A stretch of DNA of 10,846 nucleotides from Larix sibirica (Eukaryota; Streptophyta; Pinopsida; Pinales; Pinaceae), in the NCBI GenBank assembly GCA_004151065.3, contig NWUY0300012433.1, positions 23,499 to 34,344 of the forward strand, given 5' to 3'. Position numbers and translations under genes: made by a program. Numbering within the stretch: the stretch's first letter is position 1; every line of letters begins with the position of its first letter. Of this stretch, positions 1 to 8,530 are shown one piece after another. The notes beneath the pieces were generated by a model. It did no database searches, was not told the DNA's origin, and saw nothing but the letters and a program-made list of their open reading frames with translations.

Positions 1-798
1 TTTCCCATGATGTGTATTCCATTGAAAAAAAATGACCCCTCCCCTACTGTTATTGTTTTTATTGAACATATCACTACCTGATTTCCTTCAAACGCCTAAA
101 ATATACAATTTAGTGGATTTTTCATTGTCTCGATTCATGTGTTGTTTGTATTTCCTAAAAAATTTGGTTTTCTATCAATATATATAATCACTCATTTGTT
201 TCAATTAGTCTCTTTTAGTTGTATATAGTTTGCAGAAATTGCATATCTCTACATACTTTGCATACATTGGGCTAGCCTAATACAATCTTCATAATTGTAA
301 CATGGTCCTACATACTCAATCAAATCAATTATTATGCCATATATGACCTTTATTCCATCCATGGAAAATAGTCCTAGACCGTGTATAAACGATGGAGCAA
401 TTCAATAAATTATTTCAATGCGACAAAAGTCAGTGTTCAACTTTGGAAGTTATTTCCCTTCCTATCCTTTGACTAGATGTGTGTATCTCGAGGATACCTC
501 AAGTTCATCTTTTGTCTCATCATCATAACAATGTGTCACTCCTTCAACATGCAAAAATTCCATACATCTATGAAATTTTCTTCTTGCCTTTTGACCTCTA
601 GTTGGTCTCACCCTATTACATCCACTTGATGTCTCACTTTCCCCTATTCTTCATGAACTATCATCACTCTTTGAAGATAGATCTAATAGATATCTATTCA
701 ATGCCGACCTTCAATTAATCCAACTAGAATATAGATAAGTTACTTGTTTTTTTAAAGGGTATGGTAAGAAAATTAGAATTTTCTGCCAAGTTGCAAGG
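1..798. other. AT-rich 5' flank, no gene recognised
   Basis: This stretch is AT-rich with scattered stops in all frames. I see no RNA gene, no clear inverted repeats and no recognisable protein domain. The only coding-like patch is a 62-codon open stretch on the minus strand at 462-650, listed under findings. It has no start codon or family match that I can name. Confidence 0.6.
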
Positions 799-816
799 TT
801 TGGGGAATTCCCCAAA
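799..816. repeat. Perfect 18-bp palindrome
   Basis: TTTGGGGAATTCCCCAAA reads the same on both strands, centred on an EcoRI-type GAATTC. It lies at the left edge of the tandem duplication that follows. The second copy of the duplication keeps only the right half (GAATTCCCCAAA at 967-978), preceded by unrelated AGGT. The duplicated unit therefore appears to begin within the palindrome. Confidence 0.9.
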
Positions 817-1124
817 ATACAAGATTGATTAATTGCAAGGAAATGTTGAGCTCAAACATTGATTCTTTCATTTGCACTTGAACATAAATATGTCATATAT
901 ATTTCACCTAAGTATATTATTCCTGCAACAATGCCACTCAATTTCCCATTCACGTAGTGCTTAGGTGAATTCCCCAAAATACAAGATTGATGAATTGCAA
1001 GGAAATGTTTAGCTCAGACATTGATTCTTTCATTTGCACTTAAACATAAATATGTCAGATATCTTACACCTAAGTATATTATTCATGAAACAATTCCACA
1101 TAAATTGCCCATTCATGTAGTGCT
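805..1124. repeat. Old tandem duplication, two copies of about 160 bp
   Basis: Copy 1 runs from about 805 to 961 and copy 2 from about 967 to 1124, offset by 162-163 bp. Both begin with GAATTCCCCAAAATACAAG and end near GTAGTGCT. They share long matching blocks, such as ATTGATTCTTTCATTTGCACTT and CACCTAAGTATATTATTC, with scattered substitutions and one 1-nt indel. By eye identity is roughly 90%, so the duplication is not recent. Neither copy has a sustained reading frame. No known repeat family is recognised. Confidence 0.9.
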
Positions 1125-2159
1125 AGTGGATAAGGGGAATGTAGAATGTGTCCATCAAATCATGATGTACAATCAAATATTCAAGTAACTAATGGGGGCT
1201 AGGTTTCATTGCTTAGATATGGATCTATACTAATTATCGCAACATTGGTCAAGCTTAATACGTTGACTCTATAAAATGCTAAAAGATTATAACACTTGAA
1301 TAACATTGATAAAACCTTTATATGCTTATTAAAATTTTAAAGCATTGATCCAATAACAAAACAACCATCAAATAATAAATCCAAAAAATATTTTATCAAA
1401 ACTAATCGAAATTAAGGACATTCAAAATTTTAAAAACAAAATTTAGCCTATCCATCCCTTGATAATGTGCACAATGGCAAAGTAAGTAGGATTTTCAAAA
1501 TTAATACAAGTATAACTTATTATTGGATTCATTCGCTATTTTAATCATAGAAAATTAAACAAATTTTACTTCATGGCCTTCGAGATACAAATATTCCCAC
1601 CCTAATTCAACCATGAGGTAACACAAAATTACATCAAGTCGGTAACTACGCACAACACATTTTAATAGATCAAATCCTAATCATATCTATGCAAATCTAC
1701 TTAATGTGGAGAATGTTGGGAGAAATCTAAACTGTTGTATGGTATGGTGATCAAAGTAGTATTTGAACAAAGCACTACTAATAATAAAGAAATAGGGATT
1801 TCACCTTCTTCCTCTATAATCTCACTTATTGATCACAAAGAACTAAATTTTTTGAATGGGATTGCCCCCAACATTGCTTTGGATTTCAAAAATTACATGT
1901 ATGGTCGATATGAACTCAATGGTTTCAAGAGTTAGACCCTTTGTAGTTCCTTGTACCATTTATATGAAGTTTATATTGGTATTTGGTTTACATGATATGA
2001 AGCTAAAGTGTAACAGGTGAGGCACATGATGACTAGTTGTTGCTTTTATGTAGGCACAAAAGAAAAGAAAAAGGTATGTTGAGTTTGAACCTAATGCCCC
2101 TAGATGTTAGGCTTAAATTAGACCCCATCACGATAAAATTAACCTTAAACATAACATAT
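1125..2159. other. AT-rich flank, no gene recognised
   Basis: Nothing supported is seen here. A 66-codon open stretch at 1735-1935 has an ATG, but its protein resembles no family I know, shows no motif, and sits in AT-rich sequence where such stretches arise by chance. No RNA gene or clear terminal repeats are visible. The left boundary of the neighbouring LINE is not marked by any target-site duplication I can find by eye. Confidence 0.5.
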
Positions 2160-2431
2160 TGAGTACATTTAGATATGGGGAGGGCTCTGTGACTTGGAAA
2201 TATGGTGCAGTATGACGGTTCTATGAGGCTCTCTTGGTGAAAAAGGGGCTGCAGTTGTAGCCCCTTTTCCGGTTTTTCTTTTTCCAATAGTATTTAGTCC
2301 AGATGTCAGTACCTATGTCATGAGGGTTTTCTTTTTTTGTTTGTCATGTATTACGGGGAATTAGATCTAGTTGATTATTCCCCTGACCCTTTGAAGGACA
2401 ACAATTTTTTTTCGTCGCTTTTGGTGGGTAG
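2160..2431 (+). promoter_or_regulatory. Probable 5' leader of the LINE
   Basis: From about 2160 the sequence becomes less AT-rich and more complex than the flank, matching the composition of ORF1. It contains the 2241-2268 hairpin and pyrimidine-rich runs (about 2271-2286 and 2326-2340), and ends with an in-frame TAG immediately before the ORF1 ATG. Plant L1 elements carry an internal promoter in their 5' untranslated region. That this stretch is the leader is inferred from its position, and its true 5' end is unknown. Confidence 0.4.
2241..2268 (+). other. Stable hairpin upstream of ORF1
   Basis: AAAAGGGGCT (2241-2250) is followed by its exact reverse complement AGCCCCTTTT (2259-2268), a perfect 10-bp stem with an 8-nt loop. 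In RNA the stem can extend inward through a G-U (2251/2258) and a C-G (2252/2257) pair, leaving the tetraloop AGUU. It lies about 165 nt before the ORF1 start. It could be a structural element of the LINE RNA, but no function is shown. Confidence 0.6.
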
Positions 2432-3631
2432 ATGGTGGATCAAGAACAAGGTGGTAGTGATGACAAAGACCTGGTGGAACCCTCGATGACACCTAGAGGA
2501 ACCTTGTCGCCTTCGGGATTGGAGGGTGTATTTTCCTTGTCTCATCCTCTTTCTAGCGACGGTGCTATCCATGATTCTAAAATCAATCAGGCTCCATTAA
2601 CTGCTCGAGGCTCGGTTAGGGGTTTGGGTGCAAAACCCTTTTCTCTGTTTAACAACCTAGTGCAATCCTGCTTGGGTTTCCCTCTCTTGACTAAGCCCCT
2701 TACGGATCATCCCTTTCTAGAAATGTGGTTCTTCCTAGAAATCGCAACTTTGGGAGTATCGGGCTCGGCTCTGTATAATGTTCTTTTGGATGTAGGTTGG
2801 CCTCTGTATGATATTGGTAACCCTAATTTTTCTAAGAGAGGGTTGTGCCAAATGGGCGATCCCACTTTTCCAGGATCGAAGGGTTTTATAGCCTCTTTTC
2901 TTTTCCTAGTGGACCAGTGTGGGAATTTGGTGGTTTCTAAATATGAGATAAGTGGTGGTGTTGGTAGAGTTTCGGGTGCCAACTCGAAAAATAGTGAGGA
3001 ATCGGGCAGTGGGGAAATCTTGAAAAAAAGAAGGAATAAATGTGCAAAATCAAAAGGGTATCCTCTCAAGATGGTGTGTGGGGGTTGATGTATCTGTTCC
3101 TCGGTCTGTTGAAATAGAAGAGATGGCAGTGGTAGGGAAAGCAAGAGGGAAATATTTCAGCCTAAGCACTCTAGAGGAATGGGAAAAGAGTCACTGGATC
3201 AATATGTTAAACCACATTCTAAGGGCTCGTCTAATGGCCAGAGGTTGGTTTATTTTTAAATTCATGACATTGTATGATTCAAACCGCATCCTACAACATA
3301 ATTGGAGTATTTATTCCACCCCTATAATGTTCAAGAAATGGACGTCGATGCTTGATGCTGGAAAAGAGCATCTTGATGTTGCCCTGGTGTAGGTAAAGAT
3401 GCTCGGTTTGCCGCTGGAAATTTGGAATTTAGATTCCTTTAGGGACTTTGGGAATGCCCCAGGCCCGTTTTCATTGATGTTGATATGTCTTTTTTTACTA
3501 CCAGGAAGATGTATGCTTCCCACATCCCAGCATCCCTATATGTCAGAGAAGTTTTGACTGATGAGATCGAACTGGTCTAGGGAAGAGAGGTGTTCTATCA
3601 GAAGCTGGACTACGAATGGATACCTTTCATA

Positions 3632-3673
3632 TGCAAACGATGCCATATTTATGGGCATATTATGAGTCAGTGT
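3632..3673 (+). other. CCHC zinc knuckle coding segment of ORF1
   Basis: Translation gives CKRCHIYGHIMSQC, an exact C-x2-C-x4-H-x4-C zinc knuckle as found in retroelement nucleic-acid-binding proteins. It is preceded by LDYEWIPFI, the usual lead-in for plant LINE ORF1 (a YE-x-(L/I)-P-x-(F/I) stretch before the first Cys). All four metal ligands are intact although the rest of ORF1 is broken. Confidence 0.92.
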
Positions 3674-4427
3674 GCGCTTCCTTTTATTGAGAAGAGATTA
3701 TCGCCAAGAAAGTGCCCTGCTTCTGGGATTGGAGGACAGCTCGAGGGATAGGCTGGGAAGCATGGAAGAAGTGGCGCACTAGAAGACGTTGGACTTCACT
3801 TGCATGTGTCAGCGCCCGAAAGGTCGGATGCTCCATGATCACCTGCAACTCTTAGCATGGGTTGGATAGGATCGAACCTTCTCCTACACGGCCTGTACCT
3901 ATGGAATAATTTCACTCAACCCCTCTTCCTACTAATGATCGGATCATGGATTCCATGGGTAATACTTTTTTATCTACTTCCCCTGTTAATATTCTGGCAA
4001 ATTCTTTAAATATTTTGGTAAAGGACTAGAATAGCTCCTGTGAAGTTCAAGGTTCTCTCTATGGCACATACATTACTCCCCTGGTGAAGACAACTCTTAT
4101 TTCTGGTTCAATTCCCTCACCCCTTTCTATGCTTGAAGCTTCTCCAATTACCACTCTGGATCTGGATGTGTCATCTTCCCTGATCTTAGAAGAAGACCCT
4201 ATCATATTTCACTTAAGATTTAGGGAGGTTCCTTCTATCCATGGGCATTACCTTGGCTCCACTAGGTTGGGTAGGAACTCCTCAAATCCTACAAGAGGGA
4301 AAGGGAGAGGAAAACAATCACACCTATCCATTGCACAAAATCATGCTCATTTGGATTAGGTTGTTTTAAGGAATCTCACCATCGATGGGGCGCTCAAAGC
4401 GATGAAATCCCCAGGAAGGGTTCCCCC

Positions 4428-4431
4428 ATGA
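4428..4431 (+). promoter_or_regulatory. ATGA overlap of ORF1 stop and ORF2 start
   Basis: The ORF2 ATG (4428-4430) and the TGA (4429-4431) that closes the last ORF1 reading frame share three bases. The ORF1 tail just before it reads MKSPGRVPP-stop, and ORF2 opens with MKPLSLNCRGL. Such an overlap is the classic geometry for termination-reinitiation, which would let one RNA give both proteins. The geometry is seen directly. The mechanism is inferred. Confidence 0.7.
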
Positions 4432-5160
4432 AGCCTCTCTCCCTAAACTGTCGGGGCCTGGAAATCCCTTCAAAAAAAACTGCTATCAAGCAGTTGCTTA
4501 TAGATAATCAATCGACGATGATCTTACTGCAAGAAACGCTCGGAAATAGTGAGGTTATTACGATGGATTTGGAAGCTACTTTAAAATATTGGAATTTTCT
4601 AGCTCGGAATGCAAAAGGACACTCCAGGAGTTTGGCTATCGGTTGGAATACCAGGATCGTCAATGCCCAAATTCTTTGGGCTTTGATTTGGGTCTAGGCA
4701 TGGATATTTTTTCATTGGAATTGGGGAATGTCCTTCACTATCTTAAACATCTATGGACCATCTGCGGAGAGAGTCCCTTACTAGGATTCATTTTTCAGAA
4801 AATCCATTGTCAAATCTAAAAATGTGATTATCGATGGAGACCTGAATTTCACTCTAGGGTCACATGAAATCTGGGAACGAAGGGCTATAGTGGATCCTTT
4901 ATTAGAATATTTCTATCAAAAAATCAGAGATGGTGGGCTTTTGGATGTTGAAACTATGAAAATAAATCCTTCCTGGATCAATAAGAGAGTTGGAGAAAAC
5001 AAAATTGCTAAAAGATTGGATTGATTCTTGATTTCAAAAAAGACACTGGATCAGAGACTCGTTTTGAGATAGTGGATTGACTTGGGATGGGAATCATACC
5101 ATTTCCCTATTCACTTGGAAATGAATGGGGGGCTCTGAAATATAGCATGCCCTTTCAAAT
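4428..5160 (+). other. APE-type endonuclease domain of ORF2
   Basis: Landmarks in order: N-C-R-G near the start, L-L-Q-E-T (the Glu binds the metal), N-I-Y-G-P, G-D-L-N-F (Asp and Asn of the active site), R-L-D-stop-F-L where the family has RLDRFL, and S-Y-H-F-P-I where the family has SDHFPI. The last change, at codon 5097-5099, removes the Asp of the catalytic Asp-His pair. The TAG at 4782 replaces a likely Trp (Y-stop-D-S-F-F), and the TGA at 5022 replaces the Arg of RLDRFL. PFKF at about 5150 marks the domain end, as in other plant LINEs. Confidence 0.9.
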
Positions 5161-5769
5161 TTTGTGTTTCTTGGATTAAGGAGGATAATTTAAAGTAATG
5201 AATCAAAAACACCTAGGTGCCTTATAATCATGAAGAAGGAGGTCCAGTTGCTTTACACTTTGCAAATAACCTGAAAAACAAGTTAAGAAAATAGTTCAAG
5301 GATGGGAAAAAGATAAGTGCCTCAATGATGAGAGGGAGCTGAAAAAAGATCGAGGAATATTTGCATGCTATGTATGATTTGGAGGGTGGGGGTTATTCAT
5401 CCCAGGAATCCAAATAAATGTTATGATCTTGGAAAGAAAAAAAGAAGAAACTATTGGAAGAGCAGGAAGTAATATGGAGACTAAAGAGAAGGGATATTTG
5501 GTTGGAATGCGATGATGAAAACACCAAATTATTTCAGGCATATGTGAAAGGGAGAAAAATGAAAAATACAATTTAGGGCCTTAAAGATCATAATAATGAG
5601 CAGGTCTCTTCCTTTGAAGGGTTGGCTAGGGTTGGGAAGTATCACTTCCAAAACTTTTTTAACAAAAATAAATGGGTCTCAATGGTTGAAGTTATTCAAA
5701 TGGCGCAATATTTTCCAGGATTTGTAACACATGAAGATAAAAGGTCCCTGATGGAAGAGGTTTCAGAGG

Positions 5770-6560
5770 ATGAGCTAAAAGAAGTGTTGCACAGCTTTCA
5801 AAAAGACAAGAGCCCCAGCCCTGATGGTTGGACGATGGAGTTTTTCCTAGATCTCTTTGGAATCATCGAGCCAAACCTCCTTCATCTGGTGGAAGAATCT
5901 AGGGTCTGGGGTTTCATGCACATTGCTCTGAATACAACTTCCATTGCCTCATCCCTAAAACAGACAACCCTCAAACAATGGAGGATTTCGTACCAATCTC
6001 ACTTTGCAATATTACTTACAAAGTAGTGGCTAATAGAAAAAAGGATAAAGAAAATCTTATCAAATTCCATCACTTGTGAACAATTTGGATTTTTGGAATG
6101 TCAACCAATTCATGAGGCTATTGGGGTAGCGTAGGAAGGGATGCACATCCTAAAAATGAGGAAATTGAAATGAGTTGTTTTGTATATTGATCTATCAAAA
6201 TCCTATGACAAAGTAAGCTAGCTTTATATTCGGCTACTTATGACTCATTTGGGTTTCGAGGTGCAATTTATCAACTGGATCATGAGTTGTATTACTATTG
6301 TATATTTTGTTCTCATAAATGGCTCGGCTTCCTCTTATTTTCATGCAGAAAGGGGTCTTTGAAAATGATGCCCATTATCGTCTCTCTTCTTTCTACTTGT
6401 AGTTGAGGGCCTCAACAAGGATTTGAGTGATGCAAAAAGGGCTAGATCTTTCTTATGGATTTCCATTTCTAGAAATCTCCACATTTCCCACCTCCTTTTT
6501 GTGGACGATGTGCTCATTTTATGCGATGGTTCAATTCATGATGCAGAAAAACTCAAATAG
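5770..6560 (+). other. Reverse transcriptase domain of ORF2
   Basis: The RT begins with DELKEVLHSF and KDKSPSPDGW (5802-5831, usually KDKSPGPDGW). After the slip near 5939 it reads LIPKTDNP and PISLCN, then EQFGFL. Motif A is YIDLSKSYDKV (6183-6215) with its catalytic Asp at 6189-6191. Motif B, normally RGLRQGCPLS, is R-G-L-stop-K-stop-C-P-L-S at 6351-6380. Motif C is FVDD (6498-6509), both Asp intact. Stops at 6132 (Q of AQE), 6171, 6219 (W after V-S), 6360 and 6366 break it. It is clearly an L1-type RT by its fused order after the endonuclease. Confidence 0.93.
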
Positions 6561-7619
6561 ACCTTGGACCTCTTTGGAAAAGCTACAAGGATGCAACTAA
6601 ATGTCAGGAATTCCTCTCTTTATACAATCAACATGAGTGATAAAGAGATTCGTCATTACAGTATCATTTTACCTTTTGAAATGAGGAATTTGGGTTTGGG
6701 TTTAAAGTATTTGGGATTTACGCTCAAACCTAATAATTACAAAAAGGAATGTTGGTAGTGGCTCCTAGCAAAATTGGAAAAAAGACTGGAAATATGGAGC
6801 TTTAAATGGATTTCAAGAGCAAGCAAGGTAGTCCTTATCAAATCAGTTCTGGAGGCAATCACAGTTTGTTGGATGTCCCTTACATGGATTCCAAAATGAA
6901 TTCTAGAAAAAGCTCAGAAACTGTGTTTCAAATTCTTATGGGCTGGTACAAGGGATAAATATGTGATCCCTTGGATTATATGGGAGAGAATTGTGTGGCC
7001 AAAATTGCTTAGAGGATGGGACCTGAAGAAAATTTTCTTGTTTTCAAAAGCTCTTGCAGTGAAAGATCGATGGCGGATGCTTTCTACTCACACCCTATGG
7101 AATGAGGTTACTAAAAATTATATCCATCTCGAATCTATACAAGAATGGGTTCGCAATCCAAACTAAAAAATGCCAATTTCTTCAGTTATCTGGAAGTCTA
7201 TGATAAACTATTTTCATCTCATTGAATATGTTTTGTCCTGGAAGATCAAGAATGGATATAAGGTTTGCATTGGGGTTGATCCCTATCCAGGATTCTAGGA
7301 TCAACATGCTCTACCTCAACCCTTAATTTGGCATTTGCATTCTCGGGGAATCTACCATCTAGATCATATTGTTGATTCGACTGTGACCTCTATGTGGAAC
7401 CAAGGTTGGAAAGGGGCACAATTATTGGGTATGACTGGTGATCATGCTACATCATGGAATATATTTTTTCAAATATTATGTTCCTCACATATACGATTGA
7501 CAAATTGTGAGGATGAGCTCATTTGGAAATATGCTCCCCATGGTACATACACTCCAAAATTGGGATACTTACAGCTAACCATAGATTTATAGAACATAGA
7601 GAAATCTTGGTGGAAGGGT

Positions 7620-7800
7620 ATATGGAAATCAAAGTGCCCTCACAAAGATCGTATATTCATGTAGTGTATGATTGATAATAAGATTCCTTCATGGGAAAAA
7701 ATGGTGAAAAAAAAAATTGAAGGACCAAGGTGGTGCACTTTGTGTCATGCCCACAAGGAATTAGTGGTACATCTCTTCATTTTGTACGCTTTCTCTAGTC
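7620..7800 (+). other. zf-RVT zinc-binding region of ORF2
   Basis: The segment reads S-W-W-K-G-I-W and later W-C-T-L-C, then V-V-H-L-F and Q-I-W-K-E, the layout of the zf-RVT region after plant L1 RTs. The C-x2-C pair sits at 7734-7745 and the His at 7770-7772. The last expected Cys (H-L-F-x-x-C) is Tyr at 7785-7787, a single-base change from TGY to TAY. The TAG at 7662 replaces the Trp expected in F-(I/M)-W before N-K-I-P-S-W. Confidence 0.8.
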
Positions 7801-8089
7801 AAATTTGGAAAGAATGCAGTCTAATGATGGATATTAACTATGTTTGGGTTGGTATCTCGGTGGAGGACACTTGGAAAAACTGGATTTTGAATGCAATCTT
7901 CAGGAAATTAAAAGCTCTGTCTCTCATTATAAGTTGGGGAATATGGATTTCCAGGAACCGCTCCATCTTTCAATACAAACCATCCATTCTAGAAATCATC
8001 ATTGTGCAATGTCTCAATATTCTTTCCCGTTTTCCTCAGAAGAATGCTCATGTTGTCTGAATCATCCAGGAAGTAAAGGTAGATAAATC

Positions 8090-8490
8090 TAAGCCATGGG
8101 ATTTTTTTTATGGGGCATCACAAGAAAAAACCAAATATGCAAGGGTGGGGCTATTTTGTATCTATCAGAAAACACCTTTTTTAAACTCCAAATGGGGATG
8201 GGGACTGGGACAAACAACTATGCAGAACTCATGGCCCTTAAATTACTCATTCTATTTTCCAAGGAGAAAGAATGTTCTAGACTACAGATTTTTGGTGATT
8301 CGATGAATGTTATCAATTGGGTCAAAAAAGCTCAAAAGTGTCACAACATGATTTTACCTGCCTTGCTTGAAGAAGTGCATCGATTACTCGAAACCTTTTA
8401 TTATTGTATTTGTCTCTGTGTCTACAAGGAACGGAATGAAGAAGCACTAGATAAGTTGTCTAAAGAAGGTCTCCAGCTAAGTTTTGGACA
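8090..8490 (+). other. C-terminal RNase H domain of ORF2
   Basis: RNase H degrades RNA in RNA-DNA hybrids. Only some plant L1 elements have gained it, an Archaea-like type described for plant L1 retrotransposons. The first strand reads P-W-D-F-F-Y-G-A-S, where the family has W-G-F-F-D-G-A-S, so the first catalytic Asp is Tyr (codon 8109-8111). After a slip near 8120-8135 the rest follows in another frame: GGAILYLS, NNYAELMAL with the catalytic Glu (8225-8227), IFGDSMNVINW with the second Asp (8297-8299), and a C-terminal ALDKLSKEGL whose Asp is at 8450-8452. Confidence 0.9.
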
Positions 8491-8530
8491 ATGGAAGATT
8501 TCAAAGCATCAAAACGGAACCGTTTTTTAA

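Larger units (their letters stand above)
2432..4431 (+). pseudogene. LINE ORF1 (DUF4283 and zinc knuckle), broken
   Basis: ORF1 proteins of plant LINEs bind RNA and form the ribonucleoprotein used in retrotransposition. The start is the ATG at 2432, directly preceded by an in-frame TAG. The first 200 residues are Ser/Gly-rich, without a recognised fold. A DUF4283-like domain spans about 3100-3465, with landmarks VGKARGKYFSL, W/F-rich strands, FKKW and LGLPLEIW. A CCHC knuckle follows at 3632-3673, then a Ser/Pro/Thr-rich and basic tail. The reading frame shifts three times: near 3050-3075, near 3460-3470 just after the DUF4283 core, and between about 3750 and 3850. Stops interrupt it at 3390, 3578, 3749, 3907, 4027 and 4357, among others. 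The TAG at 3390 stands where this family has Trp (V-W-V before the LGLPLEIW motif). The inferred end is TGA 4429-4431, overlapping the ORF2 start. At about 666 codons its length suits a plant LINE ORF1. Confidence 0.85.
4428..8530 (+). pseudogene. LINE ORF2 polyprotein (EN-RT-zf-RVT-RNH), broken
   Basis: ORF2 protein makes the target nick and the cDNA. The span is about 1,367 codons, normal for a plant L1 ORF2 with RNase H. The start ATG opens the family signature MKPLSLNCRGL (usually S-W-N-C/V-R-G). Order: endonuclease 4428 to about 5160, linker, RT about 5770-6560, thumb and connector to about 7600, zf-RVT about 7620-7800, RNase H about 8090-8490, TAA at 8528. Most of the length stays in one frame. 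Exceptions are a one-base slip at about 5285 corrected near 5345, a one-base loss near 5939 corrected in an A-run near 6038-6043, and a final slip near 8120-8135 that places RNase H in another frame. Stops in the main frame include 4695, 4782, 5022, 5070, 5136, 5196, 5574, 6132, 6171, 6219, 6360, 6366, 6558, 6756, 6897, 7164, 7296, 7590 and 7662. No functional protein can be made. Confidence 0.92.

Noticed and set aside
1735-1935. 66-codon open reading frame with ATG
   Set aside because: It shows no family resemblance, motif or supporting context. A frame of this length is expected by chance in this much AT-rich DNA.
2033-2287. Minus-strand open frame of 84 codons over the leader
   Set aside because: It spans the hairpin and the leader of a + strand element. 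The translation resembles no known protein.
2707-3144. Minus-strand open frame of 145 codons
   Set aside because: It is antisense to ORF1 of the LINE, whose + strand reading has the expected domains further on. The antisense protein is low-complexity and matches nothing known.
3311-3523. Minus-strand open frame of 70 codons
   Set aside because: It is a shadow of the DUF4283-coding segment on the + strand.
5368-5571. Minus-strand open frame of 67 codons
   Set aside because: It is antisense to the ORF2 linker, where the + strand reads the typical L-L-E-E-Q-E-x-x-W-R and N-T-K-L-F segments.
7148-7159. GGTTCGCAATCC, resembling a tRNA T-arm
   Set aside because: No acceptor stem, anticodon arm or A-box lies at the right spacing. 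The bases are accounted for by ORF2 coding sequence (W-V-R-N-P).
8511-8526. Inverted repeat AAAACGG-AA-CCGTTTT at the ORF2 end
   Set aside because: The arms are only 7 bp with a 2-nt loop, too short to form a convincing hairpin, and the sequence is still part of the ORF2 reading frame.
4428-8530. Group II intron or retron-type RT, or a bacterial defence RT
   Set aside because: APE endonuclease before the RT, with zf-RVT and RNase H after it and a zinc-knuckle ORF1 upstream, is the plant L1 LINE layout. No intron ribozyme or msr/msd-like element is seen.
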